64,000 bases of DNA from Mycobacterium shinjukuense (GCF_010730055.1 NZ_AP022575.1:3968001-4032000), one strand, 5' to 3'; shown: positions 23,839 through 33,782, counted from the first letter of the stretch. Numbers and translations: made by a program. Notes: a model not told the origin generated them from the sequence alone.

Positions 23839-25038
23839 ATGCGGACTCGTGTGGTGTTGGTGGCGGGACAGGGCGATACCGACGTGGTGACGGGGACACT
23901 ACTGCGCCAACCGGGGACGGTGGTGGTCGAGCACCGCTTCGACGGACACGTGATACGACGAACAACCATCACGTTGACCCGTGGTGAATTGACCAGTGTC
24001 GAAGACGTTTTGGAGGTGGCACGGGGGTGCGTGTCGTGCACCATCCGCAACGACCTGCTGGTGCTGCTGCGCAAGCTGCACCGCCGCGGCAACGTGGATC
24101 GGATCGTCGTGCACCTGGCGCCGTGGCTGGAGCCCGAACCCATATGCTGGGCAATCAACCACGTCCGCATCCGGGTCGGACCCGGGTACCCCGACGGACC
24201 GGCCGCCCGCGACGTGCGGATCGCCGGTGTGCTGACCTGTGTGGACTCCGCCAGGTGGCTGGGACAATCCCTCGGCGACGACCAATTGCCCGACGGCCGC
24301 ACCGTGGCCCAAGTGACCGTCGGCCAAGCCGAGTTCGCCGACCTGCTGATGCTGACCCACCCGGAGCCGGCCACGTTGGCGGTCTTGCGCCGCCTTGCCC
24401 CACGCGCGCGCATCACCGTCGGCGTCGATCGCGTCGAACTTGCGCTGGCGAACCTGGACAGCGATTCCCGTCGCGGTCGCAGCGAGAATCCGCACGCCCC
24501 GCTGCTGGCGGGGTTGCCTCCGCTGGCGGCTGACGGCCAGGTTGGGATTGTCGAGTTCAATGCCCGCCGCCCATTTCACCCCGTGCGCCTGCATGCCGCC
24601 GTCGATCTGCTGCTGGATGGGGTGATCCGCACGCGTGGCCGGCTGTGGCTGGCCAACCGGGCCGACCGGGTGATGTGGCTCGAATCGGCCGGTGGCGGCT
24701 TGCGGGTCGCGTCGGCGGGCAAGTGGTTGGCGGCCATGGATTCCTCGGAGGTGGCCTACGTCGACCCGGAGCGACGGTTGTTCGCCGAGTTGATCTGGGA
24801 CTATCGGTTCGGCGACCGGCACACCGCCATGACGGTCTTGGTATGCGGCGCCGACCCCGCCGACATCACCGGTGCGTTGAACGCCGCATTGCTCAATGAT
24901 GAAGAGCTGGCCTGTCCGCAGACCTGGCCCAGCTACCAGGATCCGTTCGGCGACTGGCACCACGATCCGTGCCACGAAATGCCCGACGGCGCCGGGGAAT
25001 TGTCGGCGCACCGCAACGGTGACGAGGAACCCGGATGA
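23839..25038 (+). CDS. CobW/COG0523-like zinc-starvation protein, Rv0106 ortholog
   Basis: The protein is 399 residues from ATG 23839, after AAGGGG. COG0523 features are ARGCVSCTIRNDLLVLLRKL (in place of G-C-x-C-C), GRTVAQVTVGQAEFADLLML and a C-terminal CobW_C domain (RGRLWLANRADRVMWLESAG). The P-loop position reads VAGQGDTDVVTGTLL and lacks the G-K-T/S of active GTPases, so nucleotide hydrolysis is doubtful. Relatives are metal-insertion GTPases. The location between Zur-like boxes and ribosomal paralogs fits a role in low-zinc adaptation. ATGA overlap couples it to rpmE2. Confidence 0.8.
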   Translation: MRTRVVLVAGQGDTDVVTGTLLRQPGTVVVEHRFDGHVIRRTTITLTRGELTSVEDVLEVARGCVSCTIRNDLLVLLRKLHRRGNVDRIVVHLAPWLEPEPICWAINHVRIRVGPGYPDGPAARDVRIAGVLTCVDSARWLGQSLGDDQLPDGRTVAQVTVGQAEFADLLMLTHPEPATLAVLRRLAPRARITVGVDRVELALANLDSDSRRGRSENPHAPLLAGLPPLAADGQVGIVEFNARRPFHPVRLHAAVDLLLDGVIRTRGRLWLANRADRVMWLESAGGGLRVASAGKWLAAMDSSEVAYVDPERRLFAELIWDYRFGDRHTAMTVLVCGADPADITGALNAALLNDEELACPQTWPSYQDPFGDWHHDPCHEMPDGAGELSAHRNGDEEPG

Positions 25039-25292
25039 AACCCGGTATCCATCCCGACTACCACCCGGTGGTATTTCAGGACGCCAACACGGGCGCCCTG
25101 TTTCTCACCCGCTCAACGGCAACCAGTTCGCGCACCATCGAGCGGAGAACGGCCTCAGGGGTGCACAGCTTTCCGCTGGTGGTGGTCGAGGTGTCCGCCG
25201 ATTCCCACCCGTTTTGGACCGGCAGTCAACGCACCCTGGGCACCGCTGGCAGGGTGGACAGGTTCTACCGGCGATACGGTCAGCGGCCATAG
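25035..25292 (+). CDS. rpmE2: 50S ribosomal protein L31 type B (zinc-free)
   Basis: The protein is 85 residues. MKPGIHPDYHPVVFQDANTG is the classic L31 start, and SHPFWTGSQRTLGTAGRVDR and FYRRYG are the C-terminal signature. The C-x-x-C zinc motif of type A L31 is missing and the chain is longer, as in type B. It starts 4 bp inside the end of the cobW-like gene (ATGA), so it responds to the same Zur-controlled promoter. In zinc limitation it would replace the zinc-bound L31 and free zinc. Confidence 0.95.
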   Translation: MKPGIHPDYHPVVFQDANTGALFLTRSTATSSRTIERRTASGVHSFPLVVVEVSADSHPFWTGSQRTLGTAGRVDRFYRRYGQRP

Positions 25293-25327
25293 TCTTCGGC
25301 GCGGGTTAGCCGTCGCTGGACCGTGAT

Positions 25328-25455
25328 TCAGATGCCAAGCAGCCGCCCAGCGTTGGTGTGGGCAATCTTCTCACGTCGCCGAAACCCAGCGTGGCGCGCT
25401 CGAACGCCCGGACGGCCTCCTGCGACGACTTGCAGGGATAGTCGAGTCCAAGCTT
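25328..25455 (-). pseudogene. 3' fragment of an amidohydrolase gene
   Basis: LGLDYPCKSSQEAVRAFERA followed by TLGFGD is the C-terminal metal/active-site strand of amidohydrolase_2 proteins (G-S-D-Y-P in relatives). The expected ending, EKIAHTNAGRLLGI and stop, is present but in another frame. No N-terminal part is found upstream. It is a short frameshifted remnant; the rest of 25293-25611 holds nothing else recognisable. Confidence 0.5.
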
Positions 25456-25611
25456 TCGCCGACCGGTTCGTCTGCGTGGTGCCAAGCGACAACTGGTGAA
25501 CCCGCCACCCTGGACGCATTCGACGCTCAACCACAGCCTGCCCTGAGCGGCGGTGATGACCATGGGTCAGAATGGGCCAAGACGGTCGAACGCAATGGGG
25601 GGACGCAGCCC

Positions 25612-26481
25612 ATGAATCTGGTGGCGCAGGCGATCGACAGATTCGTCAACCCGGCGCGGACATCCGATCCCGACAAGCTACGAAGCGCCGTCTCCGGCAA
25701 GACCGTCCTGGTGACCGGCGCGTCCTACGGGATCGGAGAGGCCACCGCCCGCAAGCTGGCCGCCGCCGGTGCCACCGTGCTGATCGTGGCCCGATCGGCC
25801 GACAGGCTCGACGACGTGGCGGCGGCGATCAACGCCGGCGGTGGACACGCGGTCGGCTATCCGGCCGATCTCACCGACGAGACCGCCGTCAGCGTGCTGA
25901 CCAAACACATCACCGAAAACCACGGGCCGCTCGACATGGTGGTGAGCAATGCGGGCAAGTCGTTGCGCCGATCGCTGCATGAGCAATACGACCGGCCGCA
26001 TGACTTTCAACGCACCATCGACATCAATTACCTGGGACCGATCTGGCTGCTGCTCGGGGTCCTCCCGGCGATGCGGGAGCGCGGCCGCGGGCACATCGTG
26101 AACGTTTCCAGCGTCGGCGTGCGCGTCGTGCCCGGCCCGCAATGGGGGGCTTACCAGGCGTCCAAGGGGGCCTTCGACCTTTGGCTGCGCAGCGTGGCAC
26201 CCGAACTGCATGCCGACGGTGTGGACGTGACATCGGTGTATTTCGCGCTGGTCCACACCCGGATGATCGCGCCCACGCCCCTGCTGGAACGGCTTCCCGG
26301 CTTGTCTGCGGATGAGGCCGCCGACACCATCGCCAAGGCGATCATCGAGCGGCCCCGTACGGTCGAGCCGCCCTGGCTGTGGCCCGCGGAGTTGGCCTCG
26401 GTGCTGCTGGCCGGCCCGGCGGAGCGCGCGGCCCGGCTGTGGCACCACCGGTTCTTTGTCTCCGGCACCGGGAAGGGATGA
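25612..26481 (+). CDS. Short-chain dehydrogenase/reductase (SDR)
   Basis: The protein is 289 residues. The nucleotide-binding motif is VLVTGASYGIGEATARKLAA, followed by MVVSNAGKSLRRS (N-A-G) and NVSSVGVRVVPG...YQASKGAFDLW (catalytic Ser, Tyr-x-x-x-Lys). A 35-residue N-terminal extension and the C-terminal tail are typical of mycobacterial membrane-associated SDRs. The stop overlaps the start of the acyl-CoA ligase (ATGA), so the two act in one pathway, probably on a fatty acyl substrate. The specific substrate is unknown. Confidence 0.85.
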   Translation: MNLVAQAIDRFVNPARTSDPDKLRSAVSGKTVLVTGASYGIGEATARKLAAAGATVLIVARSADRLDDVAAAINAGGGHAVGYPADLTDETAVSVLTKHITENHGPLDMVVSNAGKSLRRSLHEQYDRPHDFQRTIDINYLGPIWLLLGVLPAMRERGRGHIVNVSSVGVRVVPGPQWGAYQASKGAFDLWLRSVAPELHADGVDVTSVYFALVHTRMIAPTPLLERLPGLSADEAADTIAKAIIERPRTVEPPWLWPAELASVLLAGPAERAARLWHHRFFVSGTGKG

Positions 26482-28058
26482 CGATGACGACGGCCAGCGC
26501 GTTGAGTGCGACGGTGCGGGCGCTGTGGTGTTCGGGACTGCTCGGTCCGACCAATCCGGTCGCGGCGTTGCGCACGGTCGGTGAGATCTTTCGGGGTGGC
26601 ACGAATCTCTACACCTTGCTGGCGATCGCGGCGGCGCGCTATCCGGACCGGGCCGCGATCATCGACGACGACGGCGCGCTCACCTACCGCGAGTTGCGGT
26701 CGATGACCGAATCGGTTGCCCACCAGCTTTGCCGCGCGGGTGTCGGCGCCGGGCAGGCGGTGGGCGTGATGTGCCGCAACGGACGCAATTTCGTGACCGC
26801 GGCCTTCGGCGCGGCCCTGGTGGGCGCCGATGTCGTGCTGGTCAACACCGAATTTCGGAGCGCCGCGCTTACCGGGGCGATGGTCGCACATCAGATCCAG
26901 ACGATGGTCTGCGACGGCGAGTTCACCGACCGAGTGCGCCGATCCGACCAATCTGTCCGGACGTTGGATCCGGGCCAAGCGCAGCAACGGGATTCGCGAC
27001 CCAAGGTGGCATCGCCGGGTCGAATGGTGCTGCTCACCTCGGGCACCACCGGTGTGCCCAAGGGGGTGCCGCGCACCCCCCGGATGAGCTTCGGCATGGG
27101 TGTCGGGGTGACGATCCTGGAGCGCACCAAGCTAGCGGTGGGCTCACGAGTTGCGCTGGCAGTGCCGATGTTTCACGGCTTGGGGTTGGGCATATTGCTG
27201 CTCACCGTGGGCCTGGCGGGCACGGTGCTGACCCGTCGACGCTTCGACGCCGAAGCCACCCTCGCGCAGGCTTCGCTGCATCGCGCCGATGCGATGACCG
27301 CCGTGCCGATCATGCTGGCGCGCATCCTGGACCTGCCCCAACACGTGCGTGCGCGTAACCCGGTGCCCGCCCTGCGAGTGGTGATATCCAGCGGCGACCG
27401 GCTGGACCCCAGCCTGGCGCGGCGGTTCATGGATGCCTACGGCGACGTCCTGTACAACCTGTATGGCTCCACCGAGGTCGGCATCGGCGCGCTGGCCACG
27501 CCGGCCGAGATCCGACGCACCCCGGAAACGGTGGGCAGACCGGTCCTGGGGTGCCCGGTGCGCATCTTCAACAAAAGGGGCAGGCCGGTCGGGCCGCGGG
27601 TGATCGGTCGCATCTTCGTCGGGGGCGAGCTGACCTGCGAGGGGCACTCCGACGGCGACGCCAACACCGTCATCGAGGGCATGAGCAGCACCGGCGACCT
27701 GGGCTATCTCGACGAATCGGGTCGGCTGTACGTCGTAGGCCGCGAGGACGACATGATCGTCTCCGGCGGCGAGAACGTCTATCCTCGCGCGCTGGAAAAC
27801 GCCCTCGCCGAACATCCCGCGGTCGCCGAGAACACGGTCGTCGGTGTTCCCGACGAGCAGTTCGGCCACCGGTTGGCCGCCTACGTGGTCCTGCGGCCGC
27901 GGCCGGAGGTGGACGTGACCGGGTTGCGGGAGTACCTGAAAGACAAGGTTTCTCGCTTCGAACAGCCAAGGGACATCCACATCGTCGCTAGCATCCCGCG
28001 CAATCCCGCCGGCAAGGTGCTCCGCCGTGAGCTGTCGAGCCGGGGGCTTCAGCTCTGA
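26478..28058 (+). CDS. Fatty-acyl-CoA/AMP ligase (FadD family)
   Basis: The protein is 526 residues from ATG 26478, after GGGAAGGG. AMP-binding motifs are MVLLTSGTTGVPKGVPRTPR, NLYGSTEVGIGAL, YVVGREDDMIVSGGENVYPR and IPRNPAGKVLRRELSS (the catalytic Lys in the last). All core residues are present. It is coupled to the SDR gene by a 4-bp overlap and converges on ctpI, overlapping its 3' end by 10 bp. It activates a carboxylate, probably a fatty acid, for CoA transfer. I cannot assign a FadD number. Confidence 0.85.
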   Translation: MTMTTASALSATVRALWCSGLLGPTNPVAALRTVGEIFRGGTNLYTLLAIAAARYPDRAAIIDDDGALTYRELRSMTESVAHQLCRAGVGAGQAVGVMCRNGRNFVTAAFGAALVGADVVLVNTEFRSAALTGAMVAHQIQTMVCDGEFTDRVRRSDQSVRTLDPGQAQQRDSRPKVASPGRMVLLTSGTTGVPKGVPRTPRMSFGMGVGVTILERTKLAVGSRVALAVPMFHGLGLGILLLTVGLAGTVLTRRRFDAEATLAQASLHRADAMTAVPIMLARILDLPQHVRARNPVPALRVVISSGDRLDPSLARRFMDAYGDVLYNLYGSTEVGIGALATPAEIRRTPETVGRPVLGCPVRIFNKRGRPVGPRVIGRIFVGGELTCEGHSDGDANTVIEGMSSTGDLGYLDESGRLYVVGREDDMIVSGGENVYPRALENALAEHPAVAENTVVGVPDEQFGHRLAAYVVLRPRPEVDVTGLREYLKDKVSRFEQPRDIHIVASIPRNPAGKVLRRELSSRGLQL

Positions 28059-31000
28059 TCGGGCGGCAGCGCACCGAGCGTTTTGGCCAACCACTTGGGC
28101 GCCAGCACGGAGGCGGCGGTGGCCCCGGCGGTGGCGGTGAACACGCCCGACCACGCGACCGGCCCTAGCGGCGTGCATCCGAAGAACTGGCTAAGGACCG
28201 GGGTTTGGATGATCCCGATCAAGACACCGGCGCTGCCCAGCGCGGTGGCTAGCACGAGCGGGCTGTGCCGCCGAGTCAGCAGGGTCTGCGCGAGCTGCGT
28301 GGTCACCAGGGCGGTCAGTCCCATCGTTGCCGTGCGTCGTTCGGTGCCCGGCGTCCAGCGTCCGATGGCCCAGGCCGCCGTGGCGCCGGCGGCCGTGACG
28401 ACGCCGCGGTTGACGATCTGGCGCATCAGTGGCGCGTCCAACGAGGGCGGCGGCGCGGTCAAGACGGCGCGCTGGCGCGCCCGCCGCACCTCCTCGATCT
28501 CGTCGTCGCTGCGATCCGTGTCCTCCTCGGGATCGTCATACTGCGAGGTGATCGCGACGGCTAGCGCGGGGAACATGTCGGTGAGCAGGTTCACCAGCAG
28601 CAGTTGCCGGGTACCCACCGGTGCCCGCCCGGTCCCCAACGCCGTGCCGATGATGGTGAACAGCACCTCGCCGACGTTGCCGCCGACCAGAATCGTGACC
28701 GCATCACGCACCCCGGCCCACATGCTGCGGCCCTCGACCAGCGCGTCGAGCAGCACGCCCAGGTCATCATCGGTCAAGACGATGTCGGCGGCCCCACGCG
28801 CGGCCGACGACCCGCGACCGCTCACCCCGATGCCCACGTCGGCCATCCGGATGGCGGCCGCATCGTTGGCGCCGTCGCCCACCATTGCGGTCACCCGCCC
28901 GCAACGCTGCAGCGCCGCCACGATCTGCACCTTCTGCTCCGGGCTGACCCGGGCAAAGACTTGCACGTCGGCGGCGAGTTTGGCGCGCCCCTCCTCGTCG
29001 AGGCCGGCCAGCTCGGCGCCGGTCACCACGCGCACATCCGCCGGCAGGCCCAACTGGCGGGCGATCGCCCGGGCGGTTACCGGATGATCCCCGGTGATCA
29101 GCACGACGTTGCGGTTGGCGTCCACCAGCTCTTCGATCAACGGCCGCGCGGATTCCCGTGCGGTGTCAGCCAACCCGACGTAGCCCAGCAATTCGAGGTC
29201 CTGCGCGGCTTCGTCGACGGCATCGGCATCGGTGGCGTCATCGTCGGTGGCGCTCGTGTCCCAGGGGCGCTGCGCCACCGCCAGCACCCGCAAGCCCTGC
29301 TCGGCGAGGTGGTGCACCACAGCCTCCGCACGCTGGTGGTCGGCGTCCGGATCGGCGAACCGGCAGCGCGGCAGGATGGTTTCCGGAGCACCCTTGAGCA
29401 TCAGCGTCGGCGCCCCGCCGGTGCCCGTGGTGCCGATAGCGGCGGCGAAGCCACGACTGGACTCGAACGGCACTTCGGCGAGCACCGTCCACTCCGAATC
29501 ACCCTGGCTGCTCAGCGAACTCGCGGCGGTGAGGATTGCCTCGTCGGTGGCGTGCGCGTGCCCCTGACCGTCGTGGGGCTGCGTGGACGCACGCGCGGCG
29601 GCCCGCAGCACCGCGATGGAGCCCGGATCGGAGGCCGGCGGCAGCGGGTCCCCCGCCGCACTGCCGCCCGGTACGGCGCACACGACGCGCAACCGGTTCT
29701 CGGTCAGCGTGCCGGTCTTGTCGAAACAGATGGTGTCGACCCGGCCCAACGCTTCGATGGTGCGGGGCGAGCGCACCAGCACGCCGTGCTCGGTGAGCCG
29801 CTGGGCGGCGGCCAGCTGGGAGAGGGTGGCCACCAACGGCAGGCCCTCCGGAACCGCCGCCACCGCGATGGCGACGCCGTCGGCGACAGCCTGGCGCAGC
29901 GACGCGCGGCGCGCCAACGCCAACCCGGTGACCGCCGCGCCACCGGCGAGCGTCAGCGGGAGGACCTTGCCGGTCAGTTCCCGCAGCCGGGCTTGCACCC
30001 CGGCCGAGGCTTCCACGTGGGCGACGGCCGAGATCGCCCGGTGGGCGGCGGTGCCGACCCCGGTGGCCACCACGATCGCGCGGGCATGTCCGGCGACGAT
30101 CGTGCTGCCTTCGAACAGCATGCTGGCCCGGTCGGGGTCGTTGACGGCCACCGGCTCCTCCTGCTTGTCCACCGGCAGCGACTCACCCGTCAGGAAAGAC
30201 TCGTCGACTTCGAGGTCCTCGGCCACCAACAGGCGGGCATCCGCCGGGACCACCTCCGGCGCGGCCAGGTCGATGACATCGCCGGCCCGCAGCGACTTCG
30301 CGGACACCGTGACCGTGCGGGTGGCGTGTCGGGCCGCCTCCAACCGGCGCCGGGTCGTCGCCACCGCCGGGACCACGACCCGGCGCACGAGCTGGTCTTG
30401 CTCGGCGAACAACTCCGCGGCCGCCGCCTCGGCCCGCAGCCGTTGCACCCCACCGGTGACCGCGTTGACCGTCATCACGCCCGCGACCAGCAACGCATCG
30501 ATGTTGCTGCCGACGATGGCGGATGCCGCGGCGCCGACCGCCAGGATCGGGGTGAGCGGATCGGCCAGTTCGTGCCGGGTGGCCACCGCCAGCCGCGCCA
30601 GGGCTTGTGCCGGGCCGCGCAGCGGCGCCACCACGGGTTCGTAGGACAGGTCGTCCAGGATGCGTCGCCAGGCGGGGACGCCGGGCTCGGCGGCCAACGG
30701 TCGCGCGCCGCCGGCCAGCCGCGAGTAGACGATCTCCGGGTCCAGCGCATGCCAGGCGGTCAGCGGTTGCGGGGTGGGGTCGGGCAGTCGCAGCACCTTG
30801 CTGGCCGACCAACTTCCCGCCACCAAGGCCGTCGCCGCGGCCGCATTGACCGGATTGAACCAGCGGCGGAAGCTCAGCGGGCTGGTGCCGGTGTCTTTCT
30901 CCCCGGTGACCAGCAGCAGCCCGGCCAGCGTCGTGCCGCCCTGAGCCAGGTGCACGGCCGACTGGCTGGCGGACCGGGCGACGGGAATCGCCGACAAGAT

Positions 31001-32890
31001 CCGCACCGCCGCGGCCAGGTCGGTGCCGGTGATGATGTCGGCGGTCCATGGTGTCGCGGCGCGTGGATCGTCGAGGGCGACGCCGACATCGGCGATGGCC
31101 AGCGCGGCCAAGGTGTCGGTGGAGGCGAAGTCCCGGTGCAACGCCGTGACCAGCAGCACCGGTCCGCGATCCGTCCGCAGATCACGCACCAGCTGCAGCA
31201 GCGGGGTACCAGGCGGATGCGTGGCACCGACGCTGGCCGACAGATCTTGGGTGCCGGCGACATGACGCAAGACCACTCGGGCTCCGGTTCGGTGCGCGGT
31301 CTGCAGCAGCGCGACCGCGTACGGGTCGACCTCCCAGCCGACCTTGACGCTGCCCACCCGTTGACCGTCGACCACCAAGTCGGCGTGCTCGACACCCTGC
31401 GCCGGTGTCGCCGACGGGCCTTGGGAGGCAACCCATCTCAGCCGCGCGCCGGTGGCCGGCAACTCGTCGGGGTCGGGTTCGGGTGCCTCCTCGCCGTGCA
31501 GCAGCGCGTCGGCAACCTCGTAGACGCGGTCGTCGTCCCAACCGGGTACGTCTCCCTCGGCATGCAGCACAGCGCGGTGGTCACCGCGCAGCGCGGCGCC
31601 GTCGATGACGATCACCTGCACCCGATCCAGGCGGCGCAGCGCGCCCGGATCGAGCACCAGTTGCCCGGCGTTTGCCAGGCCGCGGCCCAGCACCGCGGCG
31701 AACGCCTGCCGACCCATGTGCGCCGCGCGGGGCACCCCGGCCAGGATCGCCCCGGCCGCGTCCTCGGTGCCGCCGCCGGCCAGCAACGCACCCGCCGCGG
31801 CGATCAACGAACCGTTGGCCGCCGAATCGGCGTAGCTCTCCACCGGCCCCTTCATCCACCCTTTTTCGGCGTCGATCGCGGCGTCGATGGATCCACCGAC
31901 CACCACATGGGAAGCCTCGCCCGCCGCCGCGGCCGCCCAACTGTGCCGCGGCTCATGCGATTTCGCCCCGGATGACGAGATGACGGGGACCACCGGGGCT
32001 TGCGGCCGTTTCGGGGAGGCCAGCTGGGGTTCCCGTTCTTGCCAGACCCGACGATGAGCCGCCGCCTCGGAGATTTGCATGCTGCGTTGCACCAGATCCA
32101 GCAGCGGTGTGCCGACGGCCTGGGTTAGCCCGTTGGCCGCCGCCGTCGTGGCGGCGAGCGCAATATCGGTGCCCACTCGACCCAGCCGGGATTCCAGCAG
32201 GGACACCATTCGCGGTTGATGATTGATCAGGGCGACCGCGGCCCGGGTGGTTTGCGGTGCGGCCGGCAGTCGGGCGACCCAGCCGGTCAGCGCGGCGGCC
32301 ATCGCCATCAGATCCATCGCCGCGACGGTCAGCGGCAGCAGAATCGCCAACGGGTTGCCCGGGTCGGCGAATGGTGCGGAGTTGGGCGCCGGCCCCGGCG
32401 CCGTCAGGAGTATGTCGGCGGCCACGGCCGAAACCGTCGCCCGCACCTCGTCCAACACGGTGTCGCTGTCTGCGTCGTCGTCAAGTTGGACCACCAGCCG
32501 ACCCAACGCGCCCTCGACGTGGGCCTCGGCCACGCCCGGGATCCGACGGACCGGCTCTTCGACCACCGCCGCATGCTCGTGCCAGCGCGGGAAGGGCAGC
32601 AGCGGGTCCAGATCGAAATGCACGCGCCGCCCGCTGTGCCACCGCACGGGCGGCTTGATGCGGTCGGGCGATCCCTCGCGGAACCCGGCCATCCCGATCG
32701 CTCGGCCCGTCGTTTGGGCCATCGACTGCAGAACCGGCCCGGCTAACTCCATCACCGGGCTGGCCAGCATCTGCATCGCGCCGGCGGCGCCAGCCGCACC
32801 TTGCACGCCGGCCTGCACTACCTGTGTCGCTACACCGGTCACGCCGGCGAACAGATTGACTACTGGGCCGGCGACACCCGGAATCTTCAT
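28049..32890 (-). CDS. ctpI: Giant cation-transporting P-type ATPase CtpI
   Basis: The protein is 1613 residues, near the 1632 recalled for M. tuberculosis CtpI (Rv0107c). The N-terminal half (about 700 residues) is unlike normal P-type ATPases and has degenerate, ATPase-like segments. The C-terminal half is complete: LTGESLPV (actuator), CFDKTGTLTENRL (phosphorylation), MVGDGANDAAAIRMADVGIG (hinge), and about six spans at the end. There is no C-P-C motif, so it is closer to P2-type Ca/Mg pumps or to orphan classes. Ion specificity is unknown. AAGGGTGA precedes ATG 32890. Confidence 0.9.
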   Translation of the reverse strand: MKIPGVAGPVVNLFAGVTGVATQVVQAGVQGAAGAAGAMQMLASPVMELAGPVLQSMAQTTGRAIGMAGFREGSPDRIKPPVRWHSGRRVHFDLDPLLPFPRWHEHAAVVEEPVRRIPGVAEAHVEGALGRLVVQLDDDADSDTVLDEVRATVSAVAADILLTAPGPAPNSAPFADPGNPLAILLPLTVAAMDLMAMAAALTGWVARLPAAPQTTRAAVALINHQPRMVSLLESRLGRVGTDIALAATTAAANGLTQAVGTPLLDLVQRSMQISEAAAHRRVWQEREPQLASPKRPQAPVVPVISSSGAKSHEPRHSWAAAAAGEASHVVVGGSIDAAIDAEKGWMKGPVESYADSAANGSLIAAAGALLAGGGTEDAAGAILAGVPRAAHMGRQAFAAVLGRGLANAGQLVLDPGALRRLDRVQVIVIDGAALRGDHRAVLHAEGDVPGWDDDRVYEVADALLHGEEAPEPDPDELPATGARLRWVASQGPSATPAQGVEHADLVVDGQRVGSVKVGWEVDPYAVALLQTAHRTGARVVLRHVAGTQDLSASVGATHPPGTPLLQLVRDLRTDRGPVLLVTALHRDFASTDTLAALAIADVGVALDDPRAATPWTADIITGTDLAAAVRILSAIPVARSASQSAVHLAQGGTTLAGLLLVTGEKDTGTSPLSFRRWFNPVNAAAATALVAGSWSASKVLRLPDPTPQPLTAWHALDPEIVYSRLAGGARPLAAEPGVPAWRRILDDLSYEPVVAPLRGPAQALARLAVATRHELADPLTPILAVGAAASAIVGSNIDALLVAGVMTVNAVTGGVQRLRAEAAAAELFAEQDQLVRRVVVPAVATTRRRLEAARHATRTVTVSAKSLRAGDVIDLAAPEVVPADARLLVAEDLEVDESFLTGESLPVDKQEEPVAVNDPDRASMLFEGSTIVAGHARAIVVATGVGTAAHRAISAVAHVEASAGVQARLRELTGKVLPLTLAGGAAVTGLALARRASLRQAVADGVAIAVAAVPEGLPLVATLSQLAAAQRLTEHGVLVRSPRTIEALGRVDTICFDKTGTLTENRLRVVCAVPGGSAAGDPLPPASDPGSIAVLRAAARASTQPHDGQGHAHATDEAILTAASSLSSQGDSEWTVLAEVPFESSRGFAAAIGTTGTGGAPTLMLKGAPETILPRCRFADPDADHQRAEAVVHHLAEQGLRVLAVAQRPWDTSATDDDATDADAVDEAAQDLELLGYVGLADTARESARPLIEELVDANRNVVLITGDHPVTARAIARQLGLPADVRVVTGAELAGLDEEGRAKLAADVQVFARVSPEQKVQIVAALQRCGRVTAMVGDGANDAAAIRMADVGIGVSGRGSSAARGAADIVLTDDDLGVLLDALVEGRSMWAGVRDAVTILVGGNVGEVLFTIIGTALGTGRAPVGTRQLLLVNLLTDMFPALAVAITSQYDDPEEDTDRSDDEIEEVRRARQRAVLTAPPPSLDAPLMRQIVNRGVVTAAGATAAWAIGRWTPGTERRTATMGLTALVTTQLAQTLLTRRHSPLVLATALGSAGVLIGIIQTPVLSQFFGCTPLGPVAWSGVFTATAGATAASVLAPKWLAKTLGALPPDQS

Positions 32891-33078
32891 TTGTCACCCT
32901 TCAACCGCGTCTACCGCACCTATACTTCCGGCGTCGTACGGACCTGTCCAATACACCCATAGACAGGCGGCGCGCCGCGGCGCTCGCCGCCGCCGACCTT
33001 GCACCCCTGCCCCGGACCGCCCGCGCCTGGTAGCGCGGTGAGCGCGATCTGCCGGCACCGCGACAACGGCTCGCGTGT

Positions 33079-33288
33079 GTGTCGGCGGGATGGGTTGGCG
33101 CCTTCATGCGTTTCGGTGACCGGGTGTTCCGTACCTACTTCATCAATAACCGTGGCGGCGAGGCGCTGGGCACCACCGGGAGCTTCCTGGACATGACGGC
33201 ACTGGGGCGTCAGGAGGAATGGGAGGACTCGCCGGAAGGCCATCCGCAGACCTCGCCGTACGAGTGGTGGAACTGGCACGACGCGTAG
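33079..33288 (+). pseudogene. 3' fragment of a DUF899 (thioredoxin-like) gene
   Basis: The frame contains FMRFGDRVFRTYFINNRGGE, then LDMTALGRQEEWEDSPEGHP and PYEWWNWHDA. This is the conserved C-terminal block of DUF899 proteins (R-x-G-D-x-V-F-R-T-Y-F...G-R-Q-E-x-W-E-D-S-P-E-G). The N-terminal two thirds, with the thioredoxin-like core, are absent. It is therefore a remnant, even though its last about 60 codons are in one open frame. Confidence 0.6.
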
Positions 33289-33434
33289 GGCCAGGGGTGA
33301 GCCGTCGCGCCGGTCGGGTGAACCCCGGCCGGACGATCGCAAGAGCCCGTGACCGTCGCGCGTCGGCACGAAGTAACCAGCGAACGGCTGCGCACCGCGA
33401 AACCCGGACCGACAAATCGGCTCAGGAAACTCGA

Positions 33435-33668
33435 CTACAAGATTCGGTGGTTGGCCCTGCCGACGTGGTACCCGGTCGGGAAGGACTTCTCGATGACCTG
33501 CAGCTGGTGGTTGACTCTCGATTCCAGTTCGAGGACCACGCAGCTGTCGCCGACGGCCTTCGACTCCAGAACGATGTACCGCTGACCGCCATCGGTGATC
33601 GGGTCGCCTGAGTGCAGGTCTTCGACAGGTACCAACTCGGGGGTTCCGTGTGAGTCCACGCGAATCAC
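33435..33668 (-). CDS. Small hypothetical protein
   Basis: The frame encodes 77 residues starting MIRVDSHGTPELVPVEDLHS and containing DGGQRYIVLESKAVGDSCVV. The amino-acid balance and alternating beta pattern look like a real small beta-rich protein rather than a chance GC-rich frame. No family is recognised. The flanks are decayed fragments, so it may itself be a leftover. Expression cannot be judged. Confidence 0.45.
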   Translation of the reverse strand: MIRVDSHGTPELVPVEDLHSGDPITDGGQRYIVLESKAVGDSCVVLELESRVNHQLQVIEKSFPTGYHVGRANHRIL

Positions 33669-33782
33669 AGTAAGCCACGTCGGCCAGCCAAGGGAACACC
33701 CACGCGTGAGGTGTCGCGCCCTGATCCCGGCGCGGTGCGGGTGAGACCGTGACAGGCGGCTGGTTCCGGGCGTCGCCCGCAG

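Noticed and set aside
28604..31975. Plus-strand open frame of 1123 codons opposite ctpI
   Set aside because: It is exactly antisense to the conserved ATPase coding sequence. Its product is Arg/Gly/Pro-rich without domains, as expected from GC-rich codon structure read backwards.
32901..33107. Minus-strand frame of 68 codons upstream of ctpI, at the place of M. tuberculosis Rv0108c
   Set aside because: Position and size fit, but the product is Arg/Ala-rich, there is no good ribosome site, and I could not confirm similarity from sequence alone.
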